Below are positions 1 to 13,000 of a stretch of 64,000 nt of DNA, in pieces. A model generated the notes under the pieces. That model did no database searches. It was not told where the DNA came from and was given only the letters and a program-made list of their open reading frames with translations. The DNA comes from an uncultured Luteitalea sp. GTDB lineage: Bacteria > Acidobacteriota > Vicinamibacteria > Vicinamibacterales > Vicinamibacteraceae. Every line of letters begins with the position of its first letter. The stretch's first letter is position 1. Where the stretch lies: assembly GCA_934541105.1 (NCBI GenBank), contig CAKTDA010000002.1:1-64000 (forward strand), read 5' to 3'. The translations under genes were made by a program, and so were the position numbers.

Positions 1-566
1 ATGGCGTGATGATGCCCCGGGAGCGGTAGACCCGGAGACACGATTCGACGGCGAGACGGCAAGCGAAGCGCGCCGGCCGCCGCTGAACGCGTGCAGCGCA
101 GACCAGACGAACGGCGTGAGGATGGTGCCCTGGGAGCGGTAGACCCGGAGGCACGATTCGACGGCGAGACGGCAAGCGAAGCGCGCCGGCTGTCGCTGAA
201 CACGTGCAGGGCGGACCAGACGAACGGAGTCAGGATGGCGCGTTGCCGCACGATTCGACGGCGAGACGGCAAGCGAAGCGCGCCGGCTGCCGCTGAACGC
301 GTGCAGCGCAGACCAGACGAATGGCGTGATGATGCCCCGGGAGCGGTAGACCCGGAGGCACGATTCGACGGCGAGACGGCAAGCGAAGCGCGCCGGCCGC
401 AGTTGAACGCGTGCAGCGCAGACCAGACGAATGGCGTGATGATGCCCCGGGAGCGGTAGACCCGGAGACACGATTCGACGGCGAGACGGCAAGCGAAGCG
501 CGCCGGCTGCCGCTGAACGCGTGCAGGGCGGACCAGACGAACGAAGTGAGGATGGTGCGCCCTGCA
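1..566. repeat. Tandem array of ~110-bp units next to tRNA-Arg
   Basis: Five copies of a core beginning CGATTCGACGGCGAGACGG start at 41, 154, 251, 361 and 471. The tRNA T-arm segment CGATTCGAACG lies in phase at 567. Spacings are 113, 97, 110, 110 and 96 bp. Between cores the units share GACCAGACGAA, and three carry GAGCGGTAGACCCGGAG. The array reaches the window edge, so its full size is unknown. Short open frames cross it, but the 110-bp period is not a multiple of three and they look like no known protein. I see no real gene in this stretch. Confidence 0.9.
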
Positions 567-629
567 CGATTCGAACGTGCGACCTCCTGGTTCGTAGCCA
601 GACGCTCTATCCAGCTGAGCTAAGGGCGC
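553..629 (-). tRNA. tRNA-Arg(ACG), CCA encoded
   Basis: The minus strand folds as a full cloverleaf. Acceptor arms GCGCCCT (629-623) and AGGGCGC (563-557) pair, the D-arm holds AGCTCAGCTGGATAGAG, and the anticodon loop CTACGAA gives anticodon ACG (ICG after deamination, reading CGU/CGC/CGA). The T-loop reads TTCGAAT. The discriminator is A (556) and CCA is encoded at 555-553. Its 3' end merges into the repeat array at 1-566. Confidence 0.96.
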
Positions 630-708
630 TAGGGATGGCGTGCGGTCCATAGTGCGCGGTAGCGCGGACGGCACGAAGTGGCGAGTGTACCACAGACGCG
701 GGCGCCCG

Positions 709-2544
709 TCAGCGCACCGCCGGGCGCGTCAGCCCGTCGCCGATCTTCGCCAGCCCCGGCAGCGCCACGGGCAACCTCCCGCCGATCGCCGCATCGCCGA
801 AGATCGCGCGTGCCGCCGACCGTTCCGCCCGATCGTACAGGTCGTAGGTCAGGAGCACCGTCGGCAGCGCCGGCAACCCGATGGCCGCGTAGGGACTCCC
901 GAAGATTGCCGCGACGACCGGCACGTCGGCGGTGCCCGCCGTGCGCGCAATGGCCGACAGCGAGCTCACCACGCCGGGGGCCAGGTCGATGCGCCCGGTG
1001 CCCGAGGCGACTCGCACGAAGACGCCGACGATGATCGCGTCGTACCGCGTCGCCGTCGCCCTCAGCAAGTCGAGTTCCCCCGCCGTCGTCCGATCCGAGA
1101 TCTCCACCGCGGTGATCCGCAGGTCGCGCGCGCGCAAGTCGGCAAGCAGCGCCCGGCCAGGCGCGGCGATGCCCCAGTTCGCCGTCGTGTCGAGCGCCGA
1201 GACGTACAGCACGTTCGCGCCCGGCCGCAGCCGCAGCGGCACCCGCGCCGGCTCGTCGCGCAGCAGCGTCACCGCCCGGCGGCTCACCTCGTCGGCCACG
1301 GCGGCGTGCGCCCTCGTTCCCACGTTCGCGGCAACCGCTTCGACGTCGGCGGTGCGCGTCTTGTGCAGGCCGAGGCGGGCCTTGGCCTCGAGCACGCGCC
1401 GCACGGACGCCTCGAGTTGCGACGGCGTGATCCGGCCGCTTGCCACCGCATCGCGGATGCCCGCGAAGGCGGCGCGATCATCGGGCGAGTGCAGGACGAT
1501 GTCGTTGCCGGCCGCAAACGCACGCACGGCGGCCTCGCCCGCGGGCACGCTGCGCGTGACCGCCTCCATCTGCATCGAGTCGGTGACGACGAGGCCATCG
1601 AAGCCCATGTCGCCGCGGAGCAGGCCGGTGACGACGGGACCACTGAGCGTCGACGGCTGATCGGGCGTCGGATCGATCTGCGGCAGCAGGATGTGCGCGA
1701 CCATCACGGCACCGGCACCCGCCTCGATTCCGCGGCGGAACGGCAGCAGTTCGACCTGCTCCAGGCGCGCGCGATCGTGCGGCACGACGGGCAGGCCCAG
1801 GTGCGAGTCGACGTCGGTATCGCCATGACCCGGAAAGTGCTTCAGCGTCGCAATCACGCCGCCGTCCTGGAGGCCGCGGACGAATGCCGCGGCGAGCGTC
1901 CCGACCTGCACCGGGTCCTCACCGAACGAGCGCGTGTTGATGACGGGGTTCCCGGCGTTGTTGTTGACGTCGGCCACCGGCCCGAACACGAGGTGCACGC
2001 CGAGTGCGCGCGACTCGACGGCGTTGATGCGCCCGGCCTCGTAGGTCAGGCGCTCGTCACCGGCCGCGCCGAATGCCATCGCGCGCGGAAACGCCGTGGC
2101 GCCCTGGAGCCTGAACGCCACGCTCGTCTCGAAGTCGCCCGAGTTCAGGAGGGGCAGTTTCGACGCCCGCTGCAGCCGATTCAGCATCGTCGCAGCCGCG
2201 TAGGGATCGCCAAGCGTGACCGTCGGGTACGACGGGTTGAGCAACACGCCGGGGCTCGGCGTGCGCCCACCGAAGACGAGGAAGCCGCCGAGCCGCTGCT
2301 CCTCGACGAGTCCGCGAAGGTTGTCGTACGTTGCCGAGTCGCTGCTCGTGTACGTGGCCAGGAACGACGAGGCCAGGACCTGCCCCACGCGCTCGTCGAG
2401 CGTGAGTCCCGCCAGCGTGCGGTCCACCCATCGACGGGCGTCCGCGTCGAGCGACGCACGTCCGGACCGCGCCTCGAGCACGGGAAGCAGGCCGCACACG
2501 AGCCCGAGGATCGCGGTGGCCAACGCAGGAACACGCACGCGCAT
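709..2544 (-). CDS. Exported glycoside hydrolase family 3 (beta-N-acetylhexosaminidase-like)
   Basis: 611 residues. A hydrophobic signal peptide covers about residues 1-26. The GH3 TIM-barrel domain follows (about 35-380), with the KHFPGHGDT signature at K235 and the VVTDSM nucleophile region with Asp322. The pattern is that of NagZ-type beta-N-acetylhexosaminidases, but the protein carries a C-terminal GH3-like second domain (about 400-600) that small NagZ proteins lack. Expected role: removing terminal beta-linked sugars, probably N-acetylglucosamine, outside the cytoplasm. Divergent from moaB with only 36 bp between the starts. Substrate is inferred from the family. Confidence 0.88.
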   Translation of the reverse strand: MRVRVPALATAILGLVCGLLPVLEARSGRASLDADARRWVDRTLAGLTLDERVGQVLASSFLATYTSSDSATYDNLRGLVEEQRLGGFLVFGGRTPSPGVLLNPSYPTVTLGDPYAAATMLNRLQRASKLPLLNSGDFETSVAFRLQGATAFPRAMAFGAAGDERLTYEAGRINAVESRALGVHLVFGPVADVNNNAGNPVINTRSFGEDPVQVGTLAAAFVRGLQDGGVIATLKHFPGHGDTDVDSHLGLPVVPHDRARLEQVELLPFRRGIEAGAGAVMVAHILLPQIDPTPDQPSTLSGPVVTGLLRGDMGFDGLVVTDSMQMEAVTRSVPAGEAAVRAFAAGNDIVLHSPDDRAAFAGIRDAVASGRITPSQLEASVRRVLEAKARLGLHKTRTADVEAVAANVGTRAHAAVADEVSRRAVTLLRDEPARVPLRLRPGANVLYVSALDTTANWGIAAPGRALLADLRARDLRITAVEISDRTTAGELDLLRATATRYDAIIVGVFVRVASGTGRIDLAPGVVSSLSAIARTAGTADVPVVAAIFGSPYAAIGLPALPTVLLTYDLYDRAERSAARAIFGDAAIGGRLPVALPGLAKIGDGLTRPAVR

Positions 2545-2569
2545 CGGACGATTGTCGCATTCCTCTCGT

Positions 2570-2575
2570 TACAAT
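2570..2575 (+). promoter_or_regulatory. Candidate -10 (TACAAT) for leaderless moaB
   Basis: TACAAT ends 5 nt before the GTG start of moaB. Transcription would begin at or next to the start codon, and no Shine-Dalgarno is present. No clear -35 element is seen. Confidence 0.45.
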
Positions 2576-2580
2576 GCCTT

Positions 2581-3084
2581 GTGTCCCACGAGGCCCATCG
2601 CGCCGCTGCACCCGCGACCATCCGCTGCGCCGTCCTTACGATCAGCGACACGCGCTCGATCGACACCGACACGAGCGGAGCCTCGATCATTGCCCTGCTC
2701 GAGGCGGCCGGGCACGAGATCGTCGCGCGCGGGCTCGTGCCCGACGACGAGGCCGCGGTGCTCGAATGGGTACTGCGCCAGCGCGCGCGGGAAACCGTGG
2801 ACGCCATCCTCACGACGGGCGGCACTGGTGTGGCGCGACGCGACAACACGCACGAGGCCCTGATGAAGCTGCTCGACAAGCCGATCCCGGGCTTCGGCGA
2901 GCTGTTTCGCATGCTCAGCTATCAGGATATCGGTGCAGCGGCCATGCTGAGCCGCGCGTGCGCGGGCATCTCTCAGTGCCGTGTGATCATCGCGCTTCCG
3001 GGTTCGGAGCGTGCCGTGCGCCTGGCGATGGAGAAGCTCGTGCTGCCCGAGATCGGACACCTCGTTCGCGAAGCGCGGCGCTGA
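2581..3084 (+). CDS. moaB: MoaB/Mog-like molybdopterin adenylyltransferase
   Basis: 167 residues from a GTG start. MoaB/MogA fold, with the conserved TTGGTG loop from residue 78 followed by RDNT, and a C-terminal LPGSERAV segment that matches the family's LPGN/PGS region. The family activates molybdopterin with ATP before metal insertion by MoeA, a gene of which lies at 8815. The open frame extends far upstream, but that part lies antisense to the GH3 gene. The GTG directly follows a TACAAT box and sets the N-terminus at the family position. Whether it is MogA- or MoaB-like in function cannot be settled from sequence alone. Confidence 0.87.
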   Translation: MSHEAHRAAAPATIRCAVLTISDTRSIDTDTSGASIIALLEAAGHEIVARGLVPDDEAAVLEWVLRQRARETVDAILTTGGTGVARRDNTHEALMKLLDKPIPGFGELFRMLSYQDIGAAAMLSRACAGISQCRVIIALPGSERAVRLAMEKLVLPEIGHLVREARR

Positions 3085-3089
3085 TCGCG

Positions 3090-4232
3090 TCAGGCATCGA
3101 TGCCGGGCATAAGGCGCGGCACGCGCACGGTGAACGTCGTGCGTCGGCCGTCGCTGCGGCCCGACACGGTGCCGCCGTGCGCCTTCACGACGTGGTCGAC
3201 GATGTAGAGGCCGAGGCCGGTGCCGCGTGTGGCGGCACCAGACGGTGCGAACGGCGTGAAGAGCAGCGCCGCGGTCTCGGGCGGCATGGCACCGGTGTTC
3301 GTCACATCGATCGTCACCGACCTGGCATCGGTGCCGCACAGCCGGACGTCGACAGGCGAGCCGGCGTCGCCATGCTGCACGGCGTTCCCGAGCAGGTTGG
3401 AGAGGACCTGGAGCAACCGATCCGGGTCCCAGGTGCCCTCGAGGTTTCCGCTTGCGTGGACCTCGAAGGTCGCGCGGTCGCTCAGCTCGCCAATCGCGGT
3501 CTCGCAGAGCGCCTCCAGGTTCGAGTGTCGCGGCTTGATCGGCAGGTTGCCCAGCCGCGCGGCTCCGAAGTCGAGCAGTTGCGCGATGAGGCGGGTCATG
3601 CGTGCGGAGGCCGACTGGATCGTCGCGGCGACGCGCTGCAGCGTGTCGTCGCCCTGCGTCCGGAGGCGCAGCACTTCGGCGGACGTGACGATCGCGCTGA
3701 GCGGCGTGCGCAGGTCGTGCCCGAGCACGCCGAAGAGCATCTCCGACGTCCGCAGCAGCTGCCTGTGCTCGTCGAGCTGGGCGGCCAGTTGCTGACGCTG
3801 GCGGAACAGCTCGATGAACACCTGCACCTTCGATCGCAGGCGCGTGATGTCGAGCGGCTTGAAGAGGAAATCCACGGCCCCGGCCTCGTAGCCGCGGAAG
3901 AGACGCGCGGCCTCCGGTGCGGCCGCTGTCAGGAAGATGATCGGGATGTGACGCGTACGCTCGGCGCCGCGCATCAGTTCCGCGAGTTCGAAGCCGTCCA
4001 TCTCCGGCATGTGGACGTCGAGCAGTGCGACGGCGACCTCGTCGTGCTGCAGCAGCAGTTCGAGCGCCTCGTGCCCGCTCGCGGCGCGCAACACGCGGAG
4101 CCCGGGGTCCGCGATGAGCGCCTCGAGCACGTCGAGGTTGTCGGGAATGTCGTCGACGGCAAGCACCGAGATGGGTGCCGTCCTGGCGGCGGCCGGTGCG
4201 GCCGGCCCCGCGAGCGCGACCGGTTCAGCCAC
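3090..4232 (-). CDS. Receiver domain-histidine kinase (REC-HisKA-HATPase)
   Basis: 380 residues, no membrane segments. An N-terminal receiver (about 18-135) has DD near residue 23 and phosphoacceptor Asp in LLDVHMPEMDG (about 71). It is joined by a helical linker to a HisKA domain with GHDLRTPL (His about 172) and a HATPase with GTGLGLYIVDHVV. The GTG start is chosen because GGAGGA lies 6 nt upstream. It overlaps the cheB stop by 8 bp, so the two are probably translationally coupled. It is the last gene of a four-gene operon. Receiver-first kinases of this kind usually act inside phosphorelays, here probably fed by the hybrid kinase at 5663-8812. Confidence 0.9.
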   Translation of the reverse strand: MAEPVALAGPAAPAAARTAPISVLAVDDIPDNLDVLEALIADPGLRVLRAASGHEALELLLQHDEVAVALLDVHMPEMDGFELAELMRGAERTRHIPIIFLTAAAPEAARLFRGYEAGAVDFLFKPLDITRLRSKVQVFIELFRQRQQLAAQLDEHRQLLRTSEMLFGVLGHDLRTPLSAIVTSAEVLRLRTQGDDTLQRVAATIQSASARMTRLIAQLLDFGAARLGNLPIKPRHSNLEALCETAIGELSDRATFEVHASGNLEGTWDPDRLLQVLSNLLGNAVQHGDAGSPVDVRLCGTDARSVTIDVTNTGAMPPETAALLFTPFAPSGAATRGTGLGLYIVDHVVKAHGGTVSGRSDGRRTTFTVRVPRLMPGIDA

Positions 4233-4827
4233 GGTACTTCCTCCATGTCGCGATGGCGCGGCCCATGGCCCGCGGGTCGAGCGTGACGTGCGGAGCCTCC
4301 GCGAGCGCCGCGCGCGGCATCGCGGCCACCGCCGCGGTCTCGGGCGACTGTACCCATGTGTGTGCGCCGACGGTCTTGAGGTGGGCAAGGCCAGCCGCGC
4401 CGTCGCGGCTCGCGCCCGAGAGCACGATTCCGAGCGCATCGGCGCCGTGGGCCTCGGCGACCGAGTCGAGCAGGACGTCGATCGACGGTCGTGAATGGTG
4501 GACCGGTTCGTCCACCGAGAGCGCGAGCGAGCCGTCGGCCTCGACGAGCAGGTGATAGTCGGGTGCCGCAAACAGCACGGTCGATGGTTCCGGTCGCATC
4601 TTGTCCTCGGCTTCGCGGGTCGGGAGCGTGCACGCCCGCTCGAACAGCTGCGGCAGCGAACTGCGTCGATGGGCCGGCACGTGGACCACGACGAGGACGG
4701 GCACCGGCAGGTCGGCGGGCAATTCGGGCAGCAGCTGCATGAGCGCCTCGACAGCGCCGGCCGACGCGCCGATCGCGATGACGCGCGGCGGCCTGTCGAC
4801 GAGGGTCCGCGCGAGGCGTTCGATCAC
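4225..4827 (-). CDS. cheB: CheB-type methylesterase domain protein, no receiver
   Basis: 200 residues, consisting only of the CheB catalytic domain. The triad is visible as Ser in GASAGAVEAL (about 22-24), His in VVHVPAHRRSSLP (about 49) and Asp in LSGASRDGAAGL (about 141). The regulatory receiver of classical CheB (about 350 residues) is missing, so it cannot be controlled by phosphorylation of its own N-terminus. Starts at GTG, overlapping the cheR stop as GTGA. No chemoreceptor, cheA or cheW lies nearby, so the methylated partner is unknown. Confidence 0.9.
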   Translation of the reverse strand: MIERLARTLVDRPPRVIAIGASAGAVEALMQLLPELPADLPVPVLVVVHVPAHRRSSLPQLFERACTLPTREAEDKMRPEPSTVLFAAPDYHLLVEADGSLALSVDEPVHHSRPSIDVLLDSVAEAHGADALGIVLSGASRDGAAGLAHLKTVGAHTWVQSPETAAVAAMPRAALAEAPHVTLDPRAMGRAIATWRKYRG

Positions 4828-5662
4828 ACGAGCCTCCTGTAGATGCGCGGATCCCGGGCCAGGACCTCGAACTCGCTGGCGGCGCGGAAGCCGTGCAGGC
4901 TCTCGCGTGCGCCGATGCCGAGGAACCCGCGCGGCGCCAGCGCGTCGTGGAACAGCCGGATGGCGCGTTCCTGGAGCTGCCGGTCGAAGTAGATCAGCAC
5001 GTTGCGGCAGGAGATGAACTGCACCTCGGCGAACGCGGCGTCGGTGGCCAGCGAATGATCCGACACGGTGATTCGCTCCCGCAGCCGGCGATCGAAGACC
5101 ACGCGATCGTACGCCTCGGTGTAGTAGTCGGCGAGCGACCCGGTCCCGCCCGCCGCCTGGTAGTTCTTCGTGAAGCCGGCAACGCGAGACAGCGGATACA
5201 CCGCTTCCTCGGCGGCCCGCAGCGCGGCCGGGTTTATGTCGGTGGCGTAGATCAGCGTCCGGTCGAGCAGACCTGACTCCTCGAGCAGGATGGCCATCGA
5301 GTAGGCCTCCTCGCCGGTGCTGCAGCCGGCCACCCAGATCTTGAGCGACGGGTAAGTGGCCAGGAGCGGCAGCACCAGCTCCCGCAGCGCGACGAAGTAC
5401 GCCGGATCGCGAAAGAAATCGCTGACGGGCACGGAGATCTGCGTGATGAGCTGCGTGAAGAGCGACGGGTCCCGCAGCACGACGTCCTGCAACTGCGACA
5501 ACCTCTCGATCCCGAGCTTCTGCATCGCGCCGTGCACGCGCCGGCGCAGCGACGCGCGCGCGTAGTGGCGGAAGTCGTACGAGTACCGGCGCCAGATCGC
5601 CTCGAGCAGCAGGTCGAGCTCGATCGCGTCCAGATGGTCGGCGGCCTCGGCGTCCGGCGTGC

Positions 5663-5666
<4 letters not shown>
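4824..5666 (-). CDS. cheR: CheR-type protein glutamate methyltransferase
   Basis: 280 residues. N-terminal helical CheR domain (about 15-75), then a SAM-dependent methyltransferase domain with VAGCSTGEEAYS (motif I), ATDINPAAL and the FISCRNVLIYFD signature. The family methylates glutamates of chemoreceptors. The ATG start at 5666 overlaps the stop of the upstream kinase as ATGA; the longer open frame would run into the kinase. It works opposite the adjacent CheB esterase, presumably on a membrane or kinase partner that is not encoded here. Confidence 0.92.
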
Positions 5667-8812
<3,146 letters not shown>

Positions 8813-8814
8813 CC

Positions 8815-10086
8815 ATGACGTCGAACAAGGTCAGCCGTTCTGCATACGGGGGCATGCGCCCATTCGAAGACGTCGTGACGCTCGGCGAGGCGCGCGAGCT
8901 GATGCGTGTGGCCGCGCAACCCGTTGTGGGCGACCAAGTCGCGGAGCTCGCACGCGCGGGCGGTCGCGTGCTGGCCGCGGACGTCCCGGCCCCGTTCGAC
9001 GTGCCGGGATTCGATCGGGCCGCCATGGACGGTTATGCCGTGCGGGCCGCCGACGTCGCCCGGGCGACAGGCGACGCCCCGGCGTGGCTGACGGTGCAGG
9101 GCCGTGCCCGGCCGGGCGCCGTCTTCGCGGGCACACTCGCCACCGGCGCCTGCATCGACATCGCCACCGGCACGCCGTTGCCGACAGGTGCCGATACCGT
9201 CGTGATGGTCGAGCGGACGCATCGCGAGGACGATCGCGTGCGGTTCGTGCAGGCTGCCGCGACGGGGGAGCACGTGTCGCGTCGAGCCAGCGACGTGGCG
9301 GCGGGCGTGGTGGTGCTCCGCGCCGGCGACGTGCTGACGCCGGCACGGCTCGGCGTCGCGGCATCGTTCGGGCTCCGCACGCTTCCCGTCCGCCGGCAAC
9401 CGATCGTCGCGCTCGTCTCGAGCGGCGACGAGTTGCTCGATGCCGAACTCGATGCGGGCGCGCCGGCCCCGGGCCGCATCTACGACGCGAACCGGACGAT
9501 GCTCGCGCGAATCTGCGAGGCGTCTGGCGCCGCAGTGATGCAGCTGCCGATCGTCCGCGACACGCTTGCCGACTGGCGGGCGGCGTTCGACACGGCAGCG
9601 GGTGCCGACCTCGTCGTCTGCTCCGGTGGCAGTTCGGTCGGCGAGCAGGACTTCGCCCGCGACCTCCTCCACGAACGCGGCGAGGTGCTGTTCCACGGCA
9701 TCGCGGTCAAGCCCGGCAAACCCACGGGCTTCGCGCGCATCGGCCCGCAGCTCGTGCTCGCCATGCCGGGCAACCCGACGTCCTGCCTCTCGAACGCCTA
9801 CGTGCTGCTCGGCCCGCTCGTGAGGCGGCTCGCGGGCCTGCCGCCACCCGTCGGCGCAACGCGTGAGGCCACGCTGACGCGTCAGCTCTCTTCACCCCCG
9901 GACCGGCTGCAGTTCTGTCCCGTGCGCCTCGACGGCGACGGGGCCGTCCCGGTGTTCAAGGGATCGGGAGACGTCACCAGCCTGTCGGACGCCGACGGGT
10001 ACGTCGAGGTCCCCGTCGGCGTGACGCGCGTCGAGGCCGGCACGCGCGTGGTGGTGAACCTGTACGAAATGTTCACGGGTTATTGA
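8815..10086 (+). CDS. moeA: Molybdopterin molybdenumtransferase MoeA
   Basis: 423 residues from ATG 8815. A second ATG at 8854 fits the usual MoeA N-terminus better (about 410 residues), and neither has a good Shine-Dalgarno. Hallmarks: AMDGYAVRAAD, TGTPLPTGADTVVMVE, the MoCF_biosynth core with SSGDEL, YDANRTML, SGGSSVGEQDF and MPGNPTSC, and a C-terminal MoeA_C domain. MoeA inserts molybdate into adenylylated molybdopterin, the step after MogA/MoaB. Divergent from the hybrid kinase and convergent with the next gene, whose stop overlaps it by 7 bp. Confidence 0.93.
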   Translation: MTSNKVSRSAYGGMRPFEDVVTLGEARELMRVAAQPVVGDQVAELARAGGRVLAADVPAPFDVPGFDRAAMDGYAVRAADVARATGDAPAWLTVQGRARPGAVFAGTLATGACIDIATGTPLPTGADTVVMVERTHREDDRVRFVQAAATGEHVSRRASDVAAGVVVLRAGDVLTPARLGVAASFGLRTLPVRRQPIVALVSSGDELLDAELDAGAPAPGRIYDANRTMLARICEASGAAVMQLPIVRDTLADWRAAFDTAAGADLVVCSGGSSVGEQDFARDLLHERGEVLFHGIAVKPGKPTGFARIGPQLVLAMPGNPTSCLSNAYVLLGPLVRRLAGLPPPVGATREATLTRQLSSPPDRLQFCPVRLDGDGAVPVFKGSGDVTSLSDADGYVEVPVGVTRVEAGTRVVVNLYEMFTGY

Positions 10087-13000
10087 CGACGGTCGAACGG
10101 GTCGGGCAGCGCTTCGAGATACGCCATCAGGTCGGCAAGCTCGGTGTCCGACAGGATCTGCTCGAGCCCCGGCGGCATTGCGGAGAACTCGACGGGCTCG
10201 AGGCCGACGATCGCCGAACGCGGGATGCGCAGCGACGCACTCGGGCCCGTCTCGATGACCACGGCCTCCGGAAGGTCTGCCTTGACGATGCCGGTGTTCT
10301 CGCCGCCTTGCGTGCGCACCCGCCACGTCTCGTACTCGCGTGCGAAGCTCGCGCTCGGGTAGAGGATCGCCTCGAGGATGTCGTGCCGCGAGCGGATCTC
10401 GCCGATGTTGCTGAGATCGGGCCCGAACGTCGCGCCCTCGGCCCCGACGGCATGGCAGCTCCCGCACGTGGCCTTGCCGAAGAAGAGGCGCCGGCCGGCA
10501 TCGACGTCGCCGCGGCCGATGGCGGCCGAGACGGACTCGAGGCGCCGCAATCGCGCATCCTGCCGCTGCCGCAGGGCGACGAGCAGTGGCGTCGCCGACT
10601 CGGGGACCGGTGCCGGGAACTTCGCAATCCGCGCCGCCAGGTCGCGCTCCGACAGCACGTCGAGTCGATCGGTCGACTGCTCCAGCGCGCGAACGAGCGC
10701 CATCCCCACGGCGGCGCTGTTGCTGCGATCGAATGCGGCGACGAGGCGCGGCAGGATGAAGGCATCGGCCTCGACGACATGGTGCTCGGCGATCTCGACG
10801 AGGTGCGCATCCGACAACGCAGCCTGGGCCAGGATGCCGGCCGCGCGCTGGCGGTCGTGGGCGGACCGCTCCGCATCGAGCTGCGTCCGGAGCCAGTCAA
10901 ACGCCGCATCGTCGAGCGCGGGCTGCACGAGCACGAGCGCGTCGAGCGCGTCGAAGCGCCGCGCCGCTGGTGCCGCGGCGTCGGCAGCCGCACGCGCGAG
11001 ATCGGGCGCGAGCGCGGTGATGCGCCGCGCGGCGACGAGGCGCATGACCCGGGCGCGGATGGCGGCGTCCGGATGCGAGAGCGCTCCCCGCAACGCGTCG
11101 ACCCATGCGGGCGGCACCTTCGCAACGCCGCACTCCTCCATCACGTCGAGCAGCAGGAGCGGCACGCGTCGTGCTCCGGCAGGCGTCCCCGCCTCAACCC
11201 GTAAGCCGTCGGCCACGAACTGCCGCACGCCATCGTCTGCGCACACACCGCGGAGCACATCACGCACGACGGACGCCTCGGCCTCGGCAAGGCTTCCGCC
11301 ATCGAGGCGGGCCCGCACCCCGCTGACGATCGACGCCGACCAGCCGGGATGATGCGAGGCCACCCAGATCCCCGTCCGCCACGTCGCATCGTCGCTCGAC
11401 TCGAGGAAGGGCTGGAGCTGCGCCTGCGTGAGCGAGGAGCGTCGGCCGGGAAGCCGACCAATCTGGTCGAGCGCGACGAGAGCCGCCCGGCGCTCGCTCG
11501 GCGACGGAGAGTCGAGTGCGGTGACGAGGGGTGCGGTCTCGCCGAGCGCGATCAGGGCGTGCACGATTGCATGCTCGACGAAGCGATCCGCCGGATCACG
11601 CGCCGCCTTCAGCAGCGCGGGCACCGCTTCGGGCCGCGCGATCTGACCAAGCGCGGTCGCGACCTGTCGCCGCACCGCGGGCGCGTCGGTGATGACGGCG
11701 GGCAGCAGCAGCGGAAGGGCCGCGGCGTCGCGCGCGAGGCCCACGGACCTCGCGGCGGCCACCCGCACGTCAGCGTCGCGATCTGCAAGCGCCTCGCGGA
11801 CGGCCGCTTGCGCGGCGGGAGTCCCGATGCGATGCAAGGCGAATACGGCCGCGGCGCGTGTCTCGGGATCCGAGCCCACGCGCCGGGCGCTCGCGAGCAC
11901 GGGCACCGCGGGTTCACCGACGGCAACCAGGCGTTCGAGCGCGCGATCGCGCACGACCGGACGCGGGTCCGCCAGCAGGCCGCCAAGACGCGCCGGCGTC
12001 ATCGTCGCGAGTGGAAGCGCAAGGCCGCGCGGATCGTCGACCCGCGGCGCGCCGGCCCGGCGGATGCGGTAGATGCCGCCCGCGACATCGGGTTTCGCCA
12101 CGCGCGACAGCGGGCACCCCTTGATGAACCAGCCGCCCGTCTCGATCACGACGAGGCTGCCGTCGGCGTCCTGCAGCACGTCGGTCGGGTGCGTGTCGGC
12201 GTGCGTGGACGTCAGGAACGGCAGGTCCTCGGTGCGGTACGTCGAGCCGTCGGCGGCGGCGACGTGGCGCATCACGCGGCCCGTGTTGAACTGCGCGCTG
12301 AACAGGTTGCCGTGGAAGCCCTCGCCGAACGCGTCGCCGACGTAGCGCAGCAGGCCCGACGGCGCGACGCGCGCGAGCGTCGTCATGGGCGGCAGCAGGT
12401 CGCCTGTCAGCGGCAGCGCGTCGGCGGCAATCACCTCGTGCGGCTTCGGATAGACGCCGCCTTCGACCCAGTGCATCAAGGCATCGCGAAGGCCATCGCG
12501 CGGGTCGATGAAGTAGGTCATCGTGCCGATGGTGTCGCCAGACGGCATGAACACGATCTCGACGGCATTGTCGAAGCCGCCGCCCGAGATCCACTCGAGG
12601 CCCGTGCCGTCCGGCCGCACGCGCCAGATCCGCGCGCCCTTGCCTTCGAGCGTGTCGCCTTCCGGTCGCGTGATGCGGAACCCGCGTCGTGCGTCCGTGA
12701 GATAGAGCCAGCCGTCGGGCCCTGCGAACGGCCCGCCGAGGGCCGCGCCGTTGACGTTCAGCGTCCAGCCGGTGAGCACGACCTCACGCTCGTCGGCCAC
12801 GCCATCGCCGTCGGTGTCGCGCAGGCGCAGCAGGTCCGGGGCAGCGGAGACGAAGAGGCTGTCGCCCACGAACGCGCCGCCCTTGGGGAACGGCAGCTTG
12901 TCGGCATAGATGGTGCCGCGATCGAAGGTGCCGTCACCATCGACGTCCTCGAGGACACGGACGTGGTACGACGGCTGCGCGAGCATCTCCTCGGTGGTCA

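Noticed and set aside
1..566. CRISPR array
   Set aside because: Units are about 110 bp with no short repeat/unique spacer pattern, and no cas genes are present.
91..623. Open frames of 122 and 70 codons inside the repeat array
   Set aside because: They repeat with the DNA units, change frame because the period is not a multiple of three, have no ribosome-binding site, and the second runs into the tRNA gene.
640..2580. N-terminal 647 codons of the frame that contains moaB
   Set aside because: This part is antisense to the GH3 glycosidase. MoaB homology starts right after the GTG at 2581, where a -10-like box is also found.
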